Positions 34,339 to 45,249 of a stretch of 64,000 bases of DNA are shown in pieces. The first letter of the stretch is position 1. The number at the start of each line of letters is the position of its first letter. Where the stretch lies: NCBI GenBank assembly GCA_964036295.1, contig OZ038470.1, positions 10,941,078 through 11,005,077 of the forward strand, given 5' to 3'. This DNA comes from Plumapathes pennacea (Eukaryota; Cnidaria; Anthozoa; Antipatharia; Myriopathidae). Position numbers and translations under genes: made by a program. Under the pieces are notes generated by a model, which had not been told where the DNA came from, ran no database searches, and saw only the letters and a list, made by a program, of their open reading frames with translations.

Positions 34339-34779
34339 CTAATTTTCTCTTTCCATTTCCATCTGTTGCTTTTTATTGTTTACATGTTGTTTACATGCAC
34401 GTTCTCGGAACGCATTAGCATTGTGAAGTACGTAAGCTCGGGTATAACCATGGACTTTTGACGACTTTGGGACATTCTTTGAAATGTATTCTTGTATTAG
34501 TCGCCTGCTTTTTCTACTCTTGTTCAAAATGCGTGAAAGGTTATTCAAGGGTACGTGGCTTGGCTCACGACTTCGTCTTGCAGGACTTCGGTTTTCTTTC
34601 ACATAAACATTTGTGGGAATACAATAAAACTGAGCAAAGCGAGATCTACCAACGGTCACTTTTTCCTCAGCCATTTCCCAATTTTCAAATAACAACGCCA
34701 TCTGTTGACCTTCATGGCACCGAGCCAAAATGTCGCAACAACAACATAAATGCACAGCAGAGTGAAATTTTGATCCCAA
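34339..34779 (-). CDS. Unrecognised open frame, related to 33439-33843
   Basis: A 146-codon frame whose basic C-terminal part shares the NKSRKxR segment with 33439-33843. An overlapping frame (34656-34898) would give a short secreted or membrane-type peptide (VLCILLLCIILANTSKAS) and cannot be excluded. No family recognised. Confidence 0.2.
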   Translation of the reverse strand: MGSKFHSAVHLCCCCDILARCHEGQQMALLFENWEMAEEKVTVGRSRFAQFYCIPTNVYVKENRSPARRSREPSHVPLNNLSRILNKSRKSRRLIQEYISKNVPKSSKVHGYTRAYVLHNANAFRERACKQHVNNKKQQMEMEREN

Positions 34780-34904
34780 ACAAAAGTCAGATTTTCTGAC
34801 GCTTTACTTGTATTAGCAAGAATAATACAAAGTAAAAGAATACAAAGTACCTTCAAGTTCACCCTCATACTAAACAGTTCCATATAATCCGCTATCAAGC
34901 GCTT

Positions 34905-35230
34905 GTCAAGAATCGCCGTCTTTACACAGGTTCTCGTCTTTGTATGTCGAGCGGCTTCGTTCAGCTTGTTCCTTCAAGTTCTCAAGGTTCTGGATGTCAG
35001 ATTCTTCGTACATTTCTGTACAGTTGTGCATAGTTATGCAGTTCATTGATAAGTTCATTGCATTTGCTTTCATGGCTTTCAATATGGCTTTTGAGGCTGA
35101 ACGGACCGACCCAAGCCAAAACCGCTCAATGAAATTTAGTATGGGTCTACCGCAGCCGGCGTATGCGTTTGTAAGTAAGATGAGCGGTCCATAAAATAAT
35201 CCACAGAGCCAACCAAGGCAAGCAACTTGC
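34905..35230 (-). other. Possible exon: hydrophobic stretch then charged helix
   Basis: One frame stays open from about 35230 to TGA near 34905. It reads WLCGLFYGPLILLTNAYAG, then a charged part ending EESDIQNLENLKEQAERSRS and TYKDENLCKDGDS. A competing frame over part of it also reads protein-like (ESHESKCNELINELHNYAQL), hinting at a frameshift. No initiator ATG or splice sites could be fixed. Confidence 0.25.
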
Positions 35231-35929
35231 TGTCTTCAAAATGGCGAAACTGCTCGCCCGCCAAGTCACTTGATCACAACGTCATCACAAATCACATGAT
35301 AATATGAACCAATCACCGCATGCAGATTTCTAACCCAGAAAAATAAAAAAAAAAAAAAAAATCGTTGCATTTTAAAGCTTGTGACGTCACAAGCAATAAG
35401 CAAATAGAATAATTCTATTTATTCATAATTTTATTAGCTGACCAACGTATCACATTTGGTCAGGTGAATAAGTTTTGATACAGGATCAAACTGACTAGTA
35501 GAGAGAGTAACATAACACAGGATATTCTGTTGTTGTTTTTTTTAACTAAAATATGACATTTTATTTGGCAGGAGATTGAGAATGATTACAATGCGCGGCA
35601 GGAAACTGGATTAGTGCTGATACTGGATACTGGTCTGGAATAGTACACCCAGTTATAGTGTGGTAAGTCTGAATACAATTTTAAGCCCTGGCAAAACAGA
35701 CACTTAAGTTGAACCAACTGAACTCAGGTTTTCGACTTTGGTATCATTTGGCCATCCAATTGGCTTGACTTTGATTGAGCTCAAATTTCCGGCCAAGTTG
35801 TCTCAAGCACTGTTTGGCCACTGACTGTACGTACAGTGATATTGTGAACTTAGGTTGTCAGTTGGCTTGACTTGGGAAATCCGCTTGCAGGTCAGAGCTT
35901 TAACAGTTAAGTTAAAGACAGGTTTTATT
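35231..35929. other. Intergenic, no gene recognised
   Basis: AT-rich. 35690-35890 resembles the ACTTGGC/CAAGTTG repeat of 2217-2500. Poly-A tract at about 35347. Confidence 0.5.
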
Positions 35930-37665
35930 TAATTGTTTATTTACAAGATTTATAGTAAACTGCAGCTATGGGATATCCAACAAAAGACCCACTGAAGGGC
36001 TGTACTAGGGCATGTCTTTTTGATCAGTGACCATAACAATGTGTTCCCCTAGCATTTCCATTTACAAACTCTTAAATATAGTTCACTACATGTAGCTGCT
36101 GATTTGGTATCAGGCTCTGTTCCAGTCTACAACTGTATTCATAAACTACAACTGTCTAAAACTTGTTGAAGCCAGAAATGAGGCAAATGAAATATTGTGA
36201 CATTGAGTCTATCTGGATGCCAGAAAATATTAATTGTCCCACAGTATAACTCCTTGCACACTATAATAGCATGGGTACTGTAACACTTCAGAACACGAAA
36301 CACTGTTCTCAAAGATTAATTTAAAGCAATTTGAAACCAAAATAGCAAAAAATAGCATTGCCTTATTTTTCAGCGAACTGGAAGAATTATGATTGGCCAA
36401 AACTATTTTTTGGTGCGTTACAGAGAAATAGATTAAAAATATACAGCAATTATTATGGGAATTTTGTCTTGGGCTACATCTAGTCCAATCCCTTTGGAGA
36501 GAATGCAGGACGTTTGACGAATAAGAATATTGATGGTCATTTTTGTTTGGAATCTTGACTATGACTCCATTAATAATTAATGGTATCATGGTCAATATTG
36601 TTATTACATTAGTCAGCCAATTACAAGGCATAAAATTAAGAAGAGGATCAAACTTTTAGAAATGTGGACTTGTGGCAAATAATTCTCTAAGCAAAAGTGC
36701 CCTTACTAACGGACATTGTTCTACCTTACTTGGGCAAGTTTGTCATGACAATCCGACGTCGTGCGTCCAGATCAGGATTTAGTTATTGATTTGCGCATAC
36801 CAACCCCAACAGAAATATAGACGACATGAAAAGCTTGCAATACATGTAGTTTGCAGCAGTATAGTCTTATCACTGCATCAAACTTCTGAATTACGATTCA
36901 TTCCAATTTCGATAAATTCCGATTGATTTCCACTTTGTAAACTTATAAGATGACGAGCAAAGTGATGATGCGTTCTGCGCATCCAAAACTGTTTGCACCA
37001 GTTTACAGAAACCAGTCAAATTCTTAAAATTTAGTTCTCATTCTCCGGAAATAGTAGGAAACGGCATTCTAGAGAGCCAAATCTCAAACTTTTTCCAGGG
37101 GGAACAAGACCCCCCTAGAAGCTCGCACCTTCGGTGCTTACACATTTGGAAACCGGTCGAATTTTATCCTGGATCCGACCCTGGATTTTAAACAAAAATT
37201 AAAACGTGCCACAACTATAACCTTTCCGATCAATTTTTAGTCTGATCAGGTGGACTTGTACTTCCATTTACGGTGGTGATCCCTGCAAAAAAGTGAAAAG
37301 CAAGTTACATAACAGAAGGAACAAAAAAAATCAAAATCAAAAAGAGCAAGAGAGATACAAGAAGAACGAAAGAAAAGAAGAAAAGCCTACCAAATGAAAG
37401 CGAAAAGTTAGTCTTTAGAACGAACGCTGAAATACATATATGTAAATTTGGAATTCTTAACCCTGTCACTTTTCACAATTCTTAACCCAAGCTCAAAATA
37501 CAGATTCTTCCAACAAAATGTACGAGTGATGTAGTGAAATACTGAGCCTAAAAGTACCAGGAATCACGAACTTATCCTCAGCTTTGATACTGTTAAGTTG
37601 TGTCAGGTAAATCACAAAGTACGTGTCACGCGTCACATTAAATTCAAAGCCGGCTTACATACCTG

Positions 37666-40435
37666 TCATGACGTACCGAGGGGAGCAACGTCATCTCCAA
37701 TGAGAACGAAAGGCGCCCAGAAATATGGGTGACCGAAGTCACCACCCTCTCTCATGGCTTCCATGGCTCCATTGAGTGCTTCGCTTGCCTTTTCTCCCCG
37801 AGCAAGGTGCTTGTAGAATTCCTTCATGAAGTACAAAGTGGCTTTGTCGCTCACCTCCCAGAGTGTCACAAGAACAGCACGGGCGCCAGCTCCAAGGAAC
37901 GCACGAGCAATTCCAATCACTCCTTCGGTCTTCACCTCTCCGCGGCCACTGTGGCAACAGCTGAGGACGACAAGCTTGGCTTTTACGCGCTTCTGTTCCA
38001 GGTGGGAGATCGTGAGCATGACGTCTTCTGTTCTGGTTTTCTCTCTATCAACATCAGGGTTTGGTGCAAGCAGAATTTCTCCCCTCTCTGCGTCTCCGTG
38101 AGCTGCGATGTGGATTAAGTTGGCACTTTCGAGTTTGTCGAGGACAGCTTGTCTGGTGGCATTTACTCCCGTAAGTGGCTGGACATTCAGCAGCTGACCA
38201 ATCATCAAGGCTTCTTTTTCTGCGTTTGGTAATCTCTTCGGTTCATAGCTGCCGAGATCGTCCTTGAAATAGGTCACATCCGGGTTTCCAACAATCAAGG
38301 GACTTGCTTGCCCTTCCAGTTCTTGTGGGTACTCTCTGATCATCTTTGCTGTTGCTATTGACGGAACTAGCCTTATCTTTAAGGACTGTGCTACGAAATA
38401 TCCATCTTCATCTACGAGGGTGGCAAATGGAACCAGAGGAATTGGGCCATCAGGAACGACAACGACCTGCGACCCTTCCTGTAAATGTTGCACGGGGGCC
38501 AGAAGGATCTGGTACAACACTTTGAGTACTGTGAGCAGATCAGTCGGTTCTGATTCTGATTTTGATTTACTTTCTTTGCCCTCGTTTGGTTGCTCAGTTG
38601 TTTCATTGCGCCGCTCGGAAAGTGTTGCTGGGCTTATTTCTTGCTCTGGTGGTGCGGCATGTGAGGTGGAGCTATTTCGAGGCACTCCTGGATCAAGAGA
38701 CATACTTTCTTCGTGCGTCATTGTAAACGGCAGTGCGGGCTTCGGCTCGTTCTTGACTTGTTTTCTCACTTGTTCTTGGTAAAGAAATGAAAGCGAGCGG
38801 TCTTCGCACTGGACAGTTGAACGTGGTGTGATCATCTTTGTTGCACTGTCAATCAGCGATTTTAGATTCTGAGCAGTACCTGAGAAACTGTTTGTTAGGT
38901 AAGACTCCAAATCACTCTTAAATTCAACATCTCCATTTGGCTTTACAACCCACAAGCATAGTTGTGAGTTACGTAATGAGAAAAACACGACTGTACTGTC
39001 AATAACCTTGACCAGTTTGAGGATTTGCGCGAGGTCTAAAGCATTGTCATCAGCACATGGAAGAAAGTAACGTCTTTGCATCAGCTCAGCCAATGCTCTA
39101 GAGCGTTCATCTTCAGCGAAAACCAATGCCTCGTTTGTTTTGCCTTGAAGAAAGAGAACTTTAAGCAGTAAATTCGCGTAATATTGATAGGTCTCAATAA
39201 AACATACTCTGCAATTCTCCTCATTTAGGGTCGTTGTAAAAATTGTTTTAAAGCACCCAAGAGAGTTTCTAAGTTCACGTTCAGCTTCGTCGTACTGCCC
39301 AAGAGAGTAGTAACAGTTGCCAAGGTTACCATAAGCACCTCCTTCCCCAGCCTTGTCTCCAATCTCTTTTGCAATTTTCAAGTCCAATTCATGGTGTTCT
39401 TTTGCCTTGTCGTATTGCCCAAGGCTACCGTAACAGAGGCCAAGGTTACCATAAGCACCTCCTTCCCCAGCCTTGTCTCCAATCTCTTTTGCAATTTTCA
39501 AGTCCAATTCATGGTGTTCTTTTGCCTTGTCGTACTGCCCAAGAGAATTGTAACAGAGGCCAAGGTTAGCATAAGCACGTCCTTCCCCTGCTATGTCTCC
39601 AATCTCTTTTGCAATTTTTAAGTGCAATTCATGGTGTTCTTTTGCCTTCTCGTACTGCCCAAGAGAATAGTAACAGTTGCCAAGGTTACCATAAGCACCT
39701 CCTTCACCAGTCTTGTTTCCAATCTCTTTTGCAATTTTCAAGTGCAACTCATGGTGTTCTTTTGCCTTGTCGTATTGCCCAAGGCTATCTCAACAGAGGC
39801 CAAGGTTACCATAAGTACGTCCTTCCCCAGCCTTGTCTCCAATCTCTTTTGCAATTTTCAAGTGCAATTCATGGTGTTCTTTTGCCTTGTCGTACTGCCC
39901 AAGAGAACAGTAACAGAGGCCAAGGTTGGCATAAGCACGTCCTTCCCCAGCCTTGTCTCCAATCTCTTTTGCAATTTCCAAGCGCAATTCATGGTGTTCT
40001 TTTGCCTTGTCGAACTGCCCAAGGCTATCGTAACAGAGGCCAAGGTTACCATAAGCACTTCCTTCCCCAGCCTGGTCTCCAATGTCTTTTGCAATTTTCA
40101 AGTGCAATTCATGGTGTTCTTTTGCCTTGTCGTACTGCCCAAGAGAACAGTAACAGAGGCCAAGGTTACCATAAGCACCTCCTTCCCCAGCCTTGTCTCC
40201 AATTTCTTTTGCAATTTTCAAGTCCAATTCATGGTGTTCTTTGGCCTTGTCGTACTGCCCAAGAGAATAGTAACAGAGGCCAAGGTTACCATAAGCAAGT
40301 CCTTCCCCTGCCTTGTCTCCAATCTCTTTTGCAATGGTCAATTGCAATTCATGGTGTTCCATCTCCTTACTGCTCGAGAGAAGAGTGTCAGGTTCCATGT
40401 GCACTTTTTTGAAGCCTTTTATTTTGTCTGTGTTT
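37666..40435 (-). pseudogene. TPR-CHAT protein gene B, main exon with one in-frame stop
   Basis: From ATG 40398 (MEPDTLLSSSK) 910 residues run to TGA 37666. The frame is broken by TGA at 39790-39792 (codon 203), where related units read TAC Tyr (LCYDSLGQ). There are nine 40-residue TPRs (39293-40372), the EDERSRALAELM helix region, and a Ser/Thr/Glu-rich linker. The CHAT domain has VPDGPIPLVPFATL, His 767 (HIAAHGD) and Cys 815 (VVLSCCHSGRG), the same 48-residue spacing as copies A and C. The terminal TGA lies just before a CAG/GTATGT donor-like site, where A and C have sense codons. The acceptor at 40436-40438 ends a (TTG)n/(CAA)n microsatellite. The exon start has a 1-nt length change against A and C upstream of the ATG. 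It appears the most decayed of the three. Confidence 0.85.
39293..40372 (-). repeat. 120-bp coding tandem repeat, 9 units
   Basis: Unit starts are spaced exactly 120 bp (39293, 39413 and so on to 40253). Most units read GLCY rather than the GNCY common in copy A, so homogenisation has occurred within this gene. Confidence 0.97.
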
Positions 40436-40497
40436 CTGCAACAACAACAACAACAACAACAACAGAAAACCGTTTTTAAAGTACCTTTTATGTTTTG

Positions 40498-40645
40498 GTG
40501 AGCCACTTATTCTATACCACTTGCTTGACTGTCGAGCCGCCGAGCCGAGCAAGTTGTATAAAATGAGTGGCTCGTCGGGTCGTCAGTCGAGCAAGTGGTA
40601 AAAAATAAGTGGCTCGCCGGGTCGTCAGTGAAGCTAGCTTTATAA
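40498..40645. repeat. Satellite array of unit B
   Basis: Two to three units of TATAAAATGAGTGGCTCGTC / CGTCAGTCGAGCAAGTGG type, in the same position as in units A and C. Confidence 0.85.
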
Positions 40646-41425
40646 AACAAGTTAAGTTTTTCGGATCATCACATAAATTGGGAAAATCAATTTTTTTTTC
40701 TGAACTGTACCATGAAGTAGCCAATACTAATGCAGAGGTGGATTGGGGATGAGATAAACAGGGAGGAAGCAGAAACGTTTGATTCACAATTTTCTATTTA
40801 CAATGAAAAACTCACAGTTTGTAGCTTGTAATAACAGACACGGTGACTTAATAAAATCTTTGGGAGTAGTGAAATGCTGAAAATGACGGCGTCTTAGGTA
40901 TCCGCTTCTACCGTACGAGGCAATGAGCACTTGCTAATGGCAAAAAATCTAATAGGAATTCACAAAGTTAGAAAAATCAGTAACTATAAATTAATACTTA
41001 GCGTTAGCTCTTTATAGAACGAGTCAACAGACATCCGCACTAATAAAAACCTTGGTGAAATGCTCGAAATATCTGCGTGTCAAAAATTATAATGGAAGTT
41101 ATGAAACTAAATAATGTCCGGCTGTCTTGCGATGTGCCCATCTCTGATGTGGGGTGTCCACGTTGTTTGAAGTGGTCAACTTGTGGAGGGGCTCTGAAAA
41201 CTTTTGAGCGTACGCTTTCTTGCTACAGGGGGAATGCCCTGGCAACGGCAGAATTGCGTCGCGCGCTATTACTAAAAATAGATTATGTAAATTAGACCCC
41301 CCACGAGACTCAGACAAACAATGCGATTTTCATCAGAGTGTTCAGTGAATGATGATAAGCTACGCGACCTTCTTCGCTCTTAAAGAAACTCCAAAACGTA
41401 AATTCTGTACTCCTGTGAGTGGGAA

Positions 41426-42435
41426 ATGGTCAGTAGTAAGCATTGCTGCTGGGGGCAGTGCAAAAGTGATGCAAGATATCCAGAAAAGCTTCCGAAATCG
41501 CTCAAGGACATGAAGGAGTCGGGGCGGAAAATTTTCCTTCCGTTCCCGAAGCCTTCACAAGGAGTTGAGAAATGCCAGCGGTGGATAACTGCCTGCTCTG
41601 GAGAGAACTTTGATATTTGGAAGATTTCACGGAACACATATATGTGCGCTCTTCATTGGCCTGGAGAGAAAGGTCCTACCGCCGACCATCCAGATCCATT
41701 GAAAGCAAATGTTACGCCAAAAGAAATCAAGGAGGCTTCCGCAGCGAAGAGGAAGGCGCCAAAAGCTAGATTGGGGCCAACTACTGCTTCAAAAAAGTTC
41801 AGACTTGACGGCGGGTATGATGTAGGTGAGACAGACGGCGATACAATGTTTACGAACATGGAAGAGCCCCAAGAGGTCGACGAGATAGATGCGGAAGGCG
41901 AGTATTTGAGTGCCAGCACGGGAAATATGGTCTTGGACCGAGGCACTCAAACAGAGTACTCTAAGTATGTTTTGTCTGCCAGAGTTGAGACTATGGTTTT
42001 GCGAAACAAAGTTGCCACACGGATAGATGACTCCGAAGAACGACGACGAACTTGTCTTATAGTGAAAATACGAAGAAAGACTCGGCCTCAATGAAGCATT
42101 TCGTGGGACTCACGACGGAACAGTTCGAGGCTCTGTATTCTTTTCTCGATGCTGTTTGCCCTTTGAATAGCATAGTGTATTGGGAGGCCAAAGAATTGAT
42201 TGGATTAAGCAAAGGAGGCACTGGCCGAGATTCCAAGTGTTCAAACCGAGAGAAACTCTTTATTTGTTTGTTGAGATTGAGAAGAGGATTCACCATAAAA
42301 ACTTTGGCCCTTCTACTAAGCTCACTGAAAAGGAAGATTGAAGAAACAACGGTGAGACAGATCTTCACGACTTTTATTCAACTGATGTACAAGATTTTTA
42401 GAGACATGGAGGCAGTGATGTTTCCAACCAGGTGA
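41426..42435 (+). pseudogene. THAP-domain transposase N-terminal half, frameshifted
   Basis: The first frame (ATG 41426) begins with a THAP zinc finger: CCWGQCKSD, FPKPSQG, KCQRWITAC, then CALHW and PDPLKA, that is a C..C...C..H pattern with conserved W and P. An acidic linker follows (MFTNMEEPQEVDEIDAEGEY) with DRGTQTEYS. The frame shifts by one near 42050. The downstream frame reads MKHFVGLTTEQFEALYSFLD, REKLFICLLRLRRGFTIKTL and VRQIFTTFIQLMYKIF...MFPTR, the helix-turn-helix segment that precedes the catalytic domain in DDE_Tnp_4-type transposases. The DDE domain itself is absent. THAP proteins bind DNA through the finger, so this is an inactive transposase remnant. Confidence 0.75.
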
Positions 42436-42462
42436 CTGCAACGGCCGAGTGCAGAGACCTTA

Positions 42463-42567
42463 AAGGTGAAGTAATACGGGCAACATTTTCAGTGCAACTT
42501 GTCGTGCAACAATGTTGCGTTACAAGTTGCACCGTAATGTTGCGCGTATTACTTTACCTTTACACGG
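42463..42567. mobile_element. Palindromic MITE inside the transposon
   Basis: AAAGGTGAAGTAATACGGGC at the left pairs with its inverse near 42567 (GCGTATTACTTTACCTTT). Further pairing (GCAACTTGT/ACAAGTTGC) makes it almost wholly self-complementary. It lies between the two transposon genes, at the point where both are truncated. Confidence 0.75.
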
Positions 42568-42651
42568 GTCACAGGAAGCATGCACCACCATACCACTTGC
42601 ATTGGACAGCATCACCAACACATTATGAGGAAGCTCAGTCCTCATAGAGGG

Positions 42652-43227
42652 TCAAACATGAGCTTTGCAAAAATAGTGTTCGTCGGATTTTGCATCAACA
42701 ATGTCTTTCCCAATACCCGAGTCGACATATTTCCGGCTTATCCGTCTATGCCCAAGGCCGCCGTCATATTCTTGGTCGTCGTTTTGTGCTGGATCAACGG
42801 CGATAGTTTTGATCGATTCTAACGCGTAGTGGTGAATATGACCATAGTTGAAGAAGGAAGGCATATTTTGTGACGGAAATGGACGCCAGCTTGTCAATGG
42901 AACCAGAGGGACAAAGTCTGTGTTGTTCCGATGAGATCCCGATGTGTCTGCTGCCTTGTTTTCTTTTATAATCTTGGCAGCAAACCACTTTCCTGCATCA
43001 ATACTGACGTCTAGCGTGTGATGATGTCTTGCACTGGTACAATCTGACACTCGTTTGATTAGTTCGCCACGTTTGCCGGTTTGTTTTAGTCCCTGACACT
43101 TCAGCCATCGCTTAAGCTGCTTCACGGTATAATTATCGGGTTCTTGTTTGAAATAGGAACCTGGAACGCCATCAGTTTCAGATAGAATTGTAAAAGGACG
43201 AGCTGAAGTACTACTAATAGTAGACAT
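42652..43227 (-). CDS. SAP-domain protein of the transposon, C-terminally truncated
   Basis: 191 codons from ATG 43227, 40 bp inside the right inner inverted repeat. Residues about 30-65 form a SAP motif (YTVKQLKRWLKCQGLKQTGK, then RGELIKRVSD), a helix-extended-helix DNA-binding fold. A conserved-looking segment with KWFAAKIIKENK, TSWRPFPSQNMP and FFNYGHIHHYALES follows. Such N-termini precede SWIM/YqaJ nuclease regions in cnidarian transposon proteins, from memory; no nuclease motif is present here. The gene faces the THAP gene tail to tail. It is probably the accessory nuclease gene of the element reduced to its DNA-binding part. Confidence 0.65.
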   Translation of the reverse strand: MSTISSTSARPFTILSETDGVPGSYFKQEPDNYTVKQLKRWLKCQGLKQTGKRGELIKRVSDCTSARHHHTLDVSIDAGKWFAAKIIKENKAADTSGSHRNNTDFVPLVPLTSWRPFPSQNMPSFFNYGHIHHYALESIKTIAVDPAQNDDQEYDGGLGHRRISRKYVDSGIGKDIVDAKSDEHYFCKAHV

Positions 43228-43329
43228 ATCTATTGAAACTGCAAAGAAAGTATACGCGCATGTGGTTTGTTCGTTTGAGTCTTGCGGGGGGTCTCGCTTT
43301 TTGTGACGTCATTTGCGCGCTTCGCTATT

Positions 43330-43735
43330 AATTTCAGCGACAGATTTATAGATCAGAACGACCCTCTGCGCTTGTCGAAGTACGTGGATTTTTACGGTGG
43401 TCCTAAAGTCTTTCAGGTCGTCCTCGTATTGGTCAAATTCCTGGCTCTGTACACTTCGGAGGCTTCGTGGAGAATATTTCTTGACCTACCGCAAGCTGAC
43501 AAGCCGGCTAGAAAAACGGAGGATGGCAGTCTTGATATAAAGCGCTGTTGGTTTTTTCCTTGTTTTGTCTTTTGCGGGCTAGACGGTGCATTTGATGAAT
43601 TCCGAGAACATGTCCTTCTGAGAGTGGAGGTATTCAACATATGCCATCGCCTTCTCATAAGAAAAATACGTAATATTTCTGGCGGGTCACTGTGTATGGT
43701 TCACCTTCATCTCTTTTGCATTGCTCAGGCTCATT
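43330..43735 (-). pseudogene. Conserved upstream coding-like block, unit B
   Basis: Counterpart of 20840-21400 and 54640-55120 (SRNILHEASEV, QEFDQYEDDLKDF, TVKIHVLRQ). A 2-nt difference at the EV...QEF junction and other indels break it. Its left end (41100-41254) is separated from it by the transposon at 41255-43330. Confidence 0.4.
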
Positions 43736-43739
43736 TGTT

Positions 43740-44003
43740 GGTGTTCTGCGACTTTGTCGTAACTGCCCAAGAAAATCGTAACAGTTACCAAGGTTTAGAT
43801 ATTAAAATTGCTTTGCCAGCTTTGTATTCAAGCTGTTTCGCAATGTTCACGTTGGACTTATGATTCTCATTAGCTTTGTCGTACTGCCCGAGAGATATGT
43901 AATAGTTACCAAGGATGCAGTAAGCCTTTCCTTCGCCAGATCTGTCGCCATTTTGTTTTGCCATGTTGAGCTGTGTTTTATGCAGCTCTTCATACTTGTC
44001 CAT
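43740..44003 (-). pseudogene. 5' TPR exon, unit B, frameshifted
   Basis: ATG 44003 opens MDKYEELHKTQLNMAKQNG and a TPR (YCILGNYYISLGQYDKANEN). Against unit C there is one extra base in GCAATTTTAATATC, which ends the frame as ILISKPW-stop, and another extra base in GGGCAGTTACGAC. It is diverged in protein but clearly homologous to 55125-55413. Confidence 0.65.
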
Positions 44004-45249
44004 TTTATTATTCTCTATATAAATGTGCCTATCTAGTACGATTGAAATAGAACTTCTTAAAGATTCTTGTCAACTTGTACGACATATCAACGACATATCA
44101 ACATGAAAAATTAGAAATAGTGAAGTGTGAAGTTCGCTTCGGGTAGTCAACTTGGCAAAAGTGGCTGGAGAGCTTGGTGTTAAGTATTTCGACAATTGCA
44201 CAGCCGGATTCGATACTGCATCACTGTAACACTGAATGGCCCATAGTTTTCAGCGTCCCTTGTCTGTGTTGCAGCCTGTGCTTGAGTTATTTCGCAGGAA
44301 TATTTTTGAAAGGCAGATATAAATAAGTTAACGTATCCACCTCGCAAGGTTTAGCCAAGATTATGCGAGAGCACCCAACGAAGATATTTCTCAAAATAAG
44401 TTAGTTTGCGCAAATGTATGGTTATTTGTCCAAAATATAGTTTATTTTCTGCTTTTTTTACGTTGCTGGCAAACACAGAGGTGTTCCACACTCCCAGGAA
44501 GGCAATTCAGGATATCCGTTTCCCAGCAGAGCGGTCCCAGAAAATCTCCCAGCCAGCAACTTGATGGTGTACCACTTTTGTCAGAAAATGTCAGCATTTC
44601 AAACAAAAATGTAGCCTCGATAGCAGTCTCGCTTGTTCCCACGCTTCCAGCGAGACTGAAAACGGCTATCTCTCTCCCAGCAGTCCGATTTATATATTTT
44701 TTCCCAGCCAGCAAATAAGCAGATAGATCTCATGCTAGCCAGGACAGGTTGCAGTGCAGAATACATATTTTGTGGAACAGCTCCGATGGGTGCTCCTCAT
44801 TATGATCTTAGAGTATAGTTGAACCTCCCGTAAGCGACCATCCTTCGTTCGGTCAAATAATGCAGTTGTCGTACACGAATAACTGTTGCATGTTACATTT
44901 CATATATTAGTATTTTGTCCGGTCCGGTTTTTTGCAAAGAATTTAGTCCTTGCATTGAAGTTTTAGGGACTTGTGATCAGGCTGATAAACTTGTAACCGG
45001 CTAACAGCATAACTTTTGTCGGGAGTGCTTATAAACTGCTGGCTTCACAAAGACTAAAGCAAAAGTAAAAGCACAGGAGTCTTCAATATTTCACACTTAA
45101 AACAGTAAGGCTTGACGCAAGCAAAAGATCATATTATTTACTTTTTTCTCATGCTCAAGTCGCTCGTTTTCACTCGACTCATATCTCGTGCTTCACTGTT
45201 TGCGTTGTTGCGCTTGAGCTTTTTGAAAACCTGGAACTTTAACATTTTC
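44004..45249. other. Intergenic part of unit B 5' flank
   Basis: No gene recognised. 44460-44710 has repeated CCCAGC(A/C)AGC words. 44970-45240 matches 55599-55850 of unit C, including CTCAAGTCGCTCGTTTTCAC. Confidence 0.55.

Larger units (their letters stand above)
41255..43330. mobile_element. ~2.07-kb ISL2EU-like DNA transposon with two genes
   Basis: It interrupts unit B where units A (GGCAGAATTTTAGCG) and C (GAAGAATTTCAGCG) are continuous. The junctions give a 2-4 bp target duplication (AT or AATT) at 41252-41255 and 43330-43333. The outer ends pair as GCG-CGCGC words. An inner 28-bp inverted repeat lies at 41294-41321 and 43267-43294 (AGACCCCCC...CAAACAA type). It holds a plus-strand THAP/transposase fragment and a convergent minus-strand SAP-domain gene. 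ISL2EU elements encode a transposase and a YqaJ-nuclease protein (from memory), which fits. The catalytic halves of both genes are missing, so it is an internally deleted copy. Confidence 0.75.

Noticed and set aside
41099-41317. Short frames at the left edge of the transposon
   Set aside because: They span the junction between unit-B sequence and transposon end and so cannot be an original gene.
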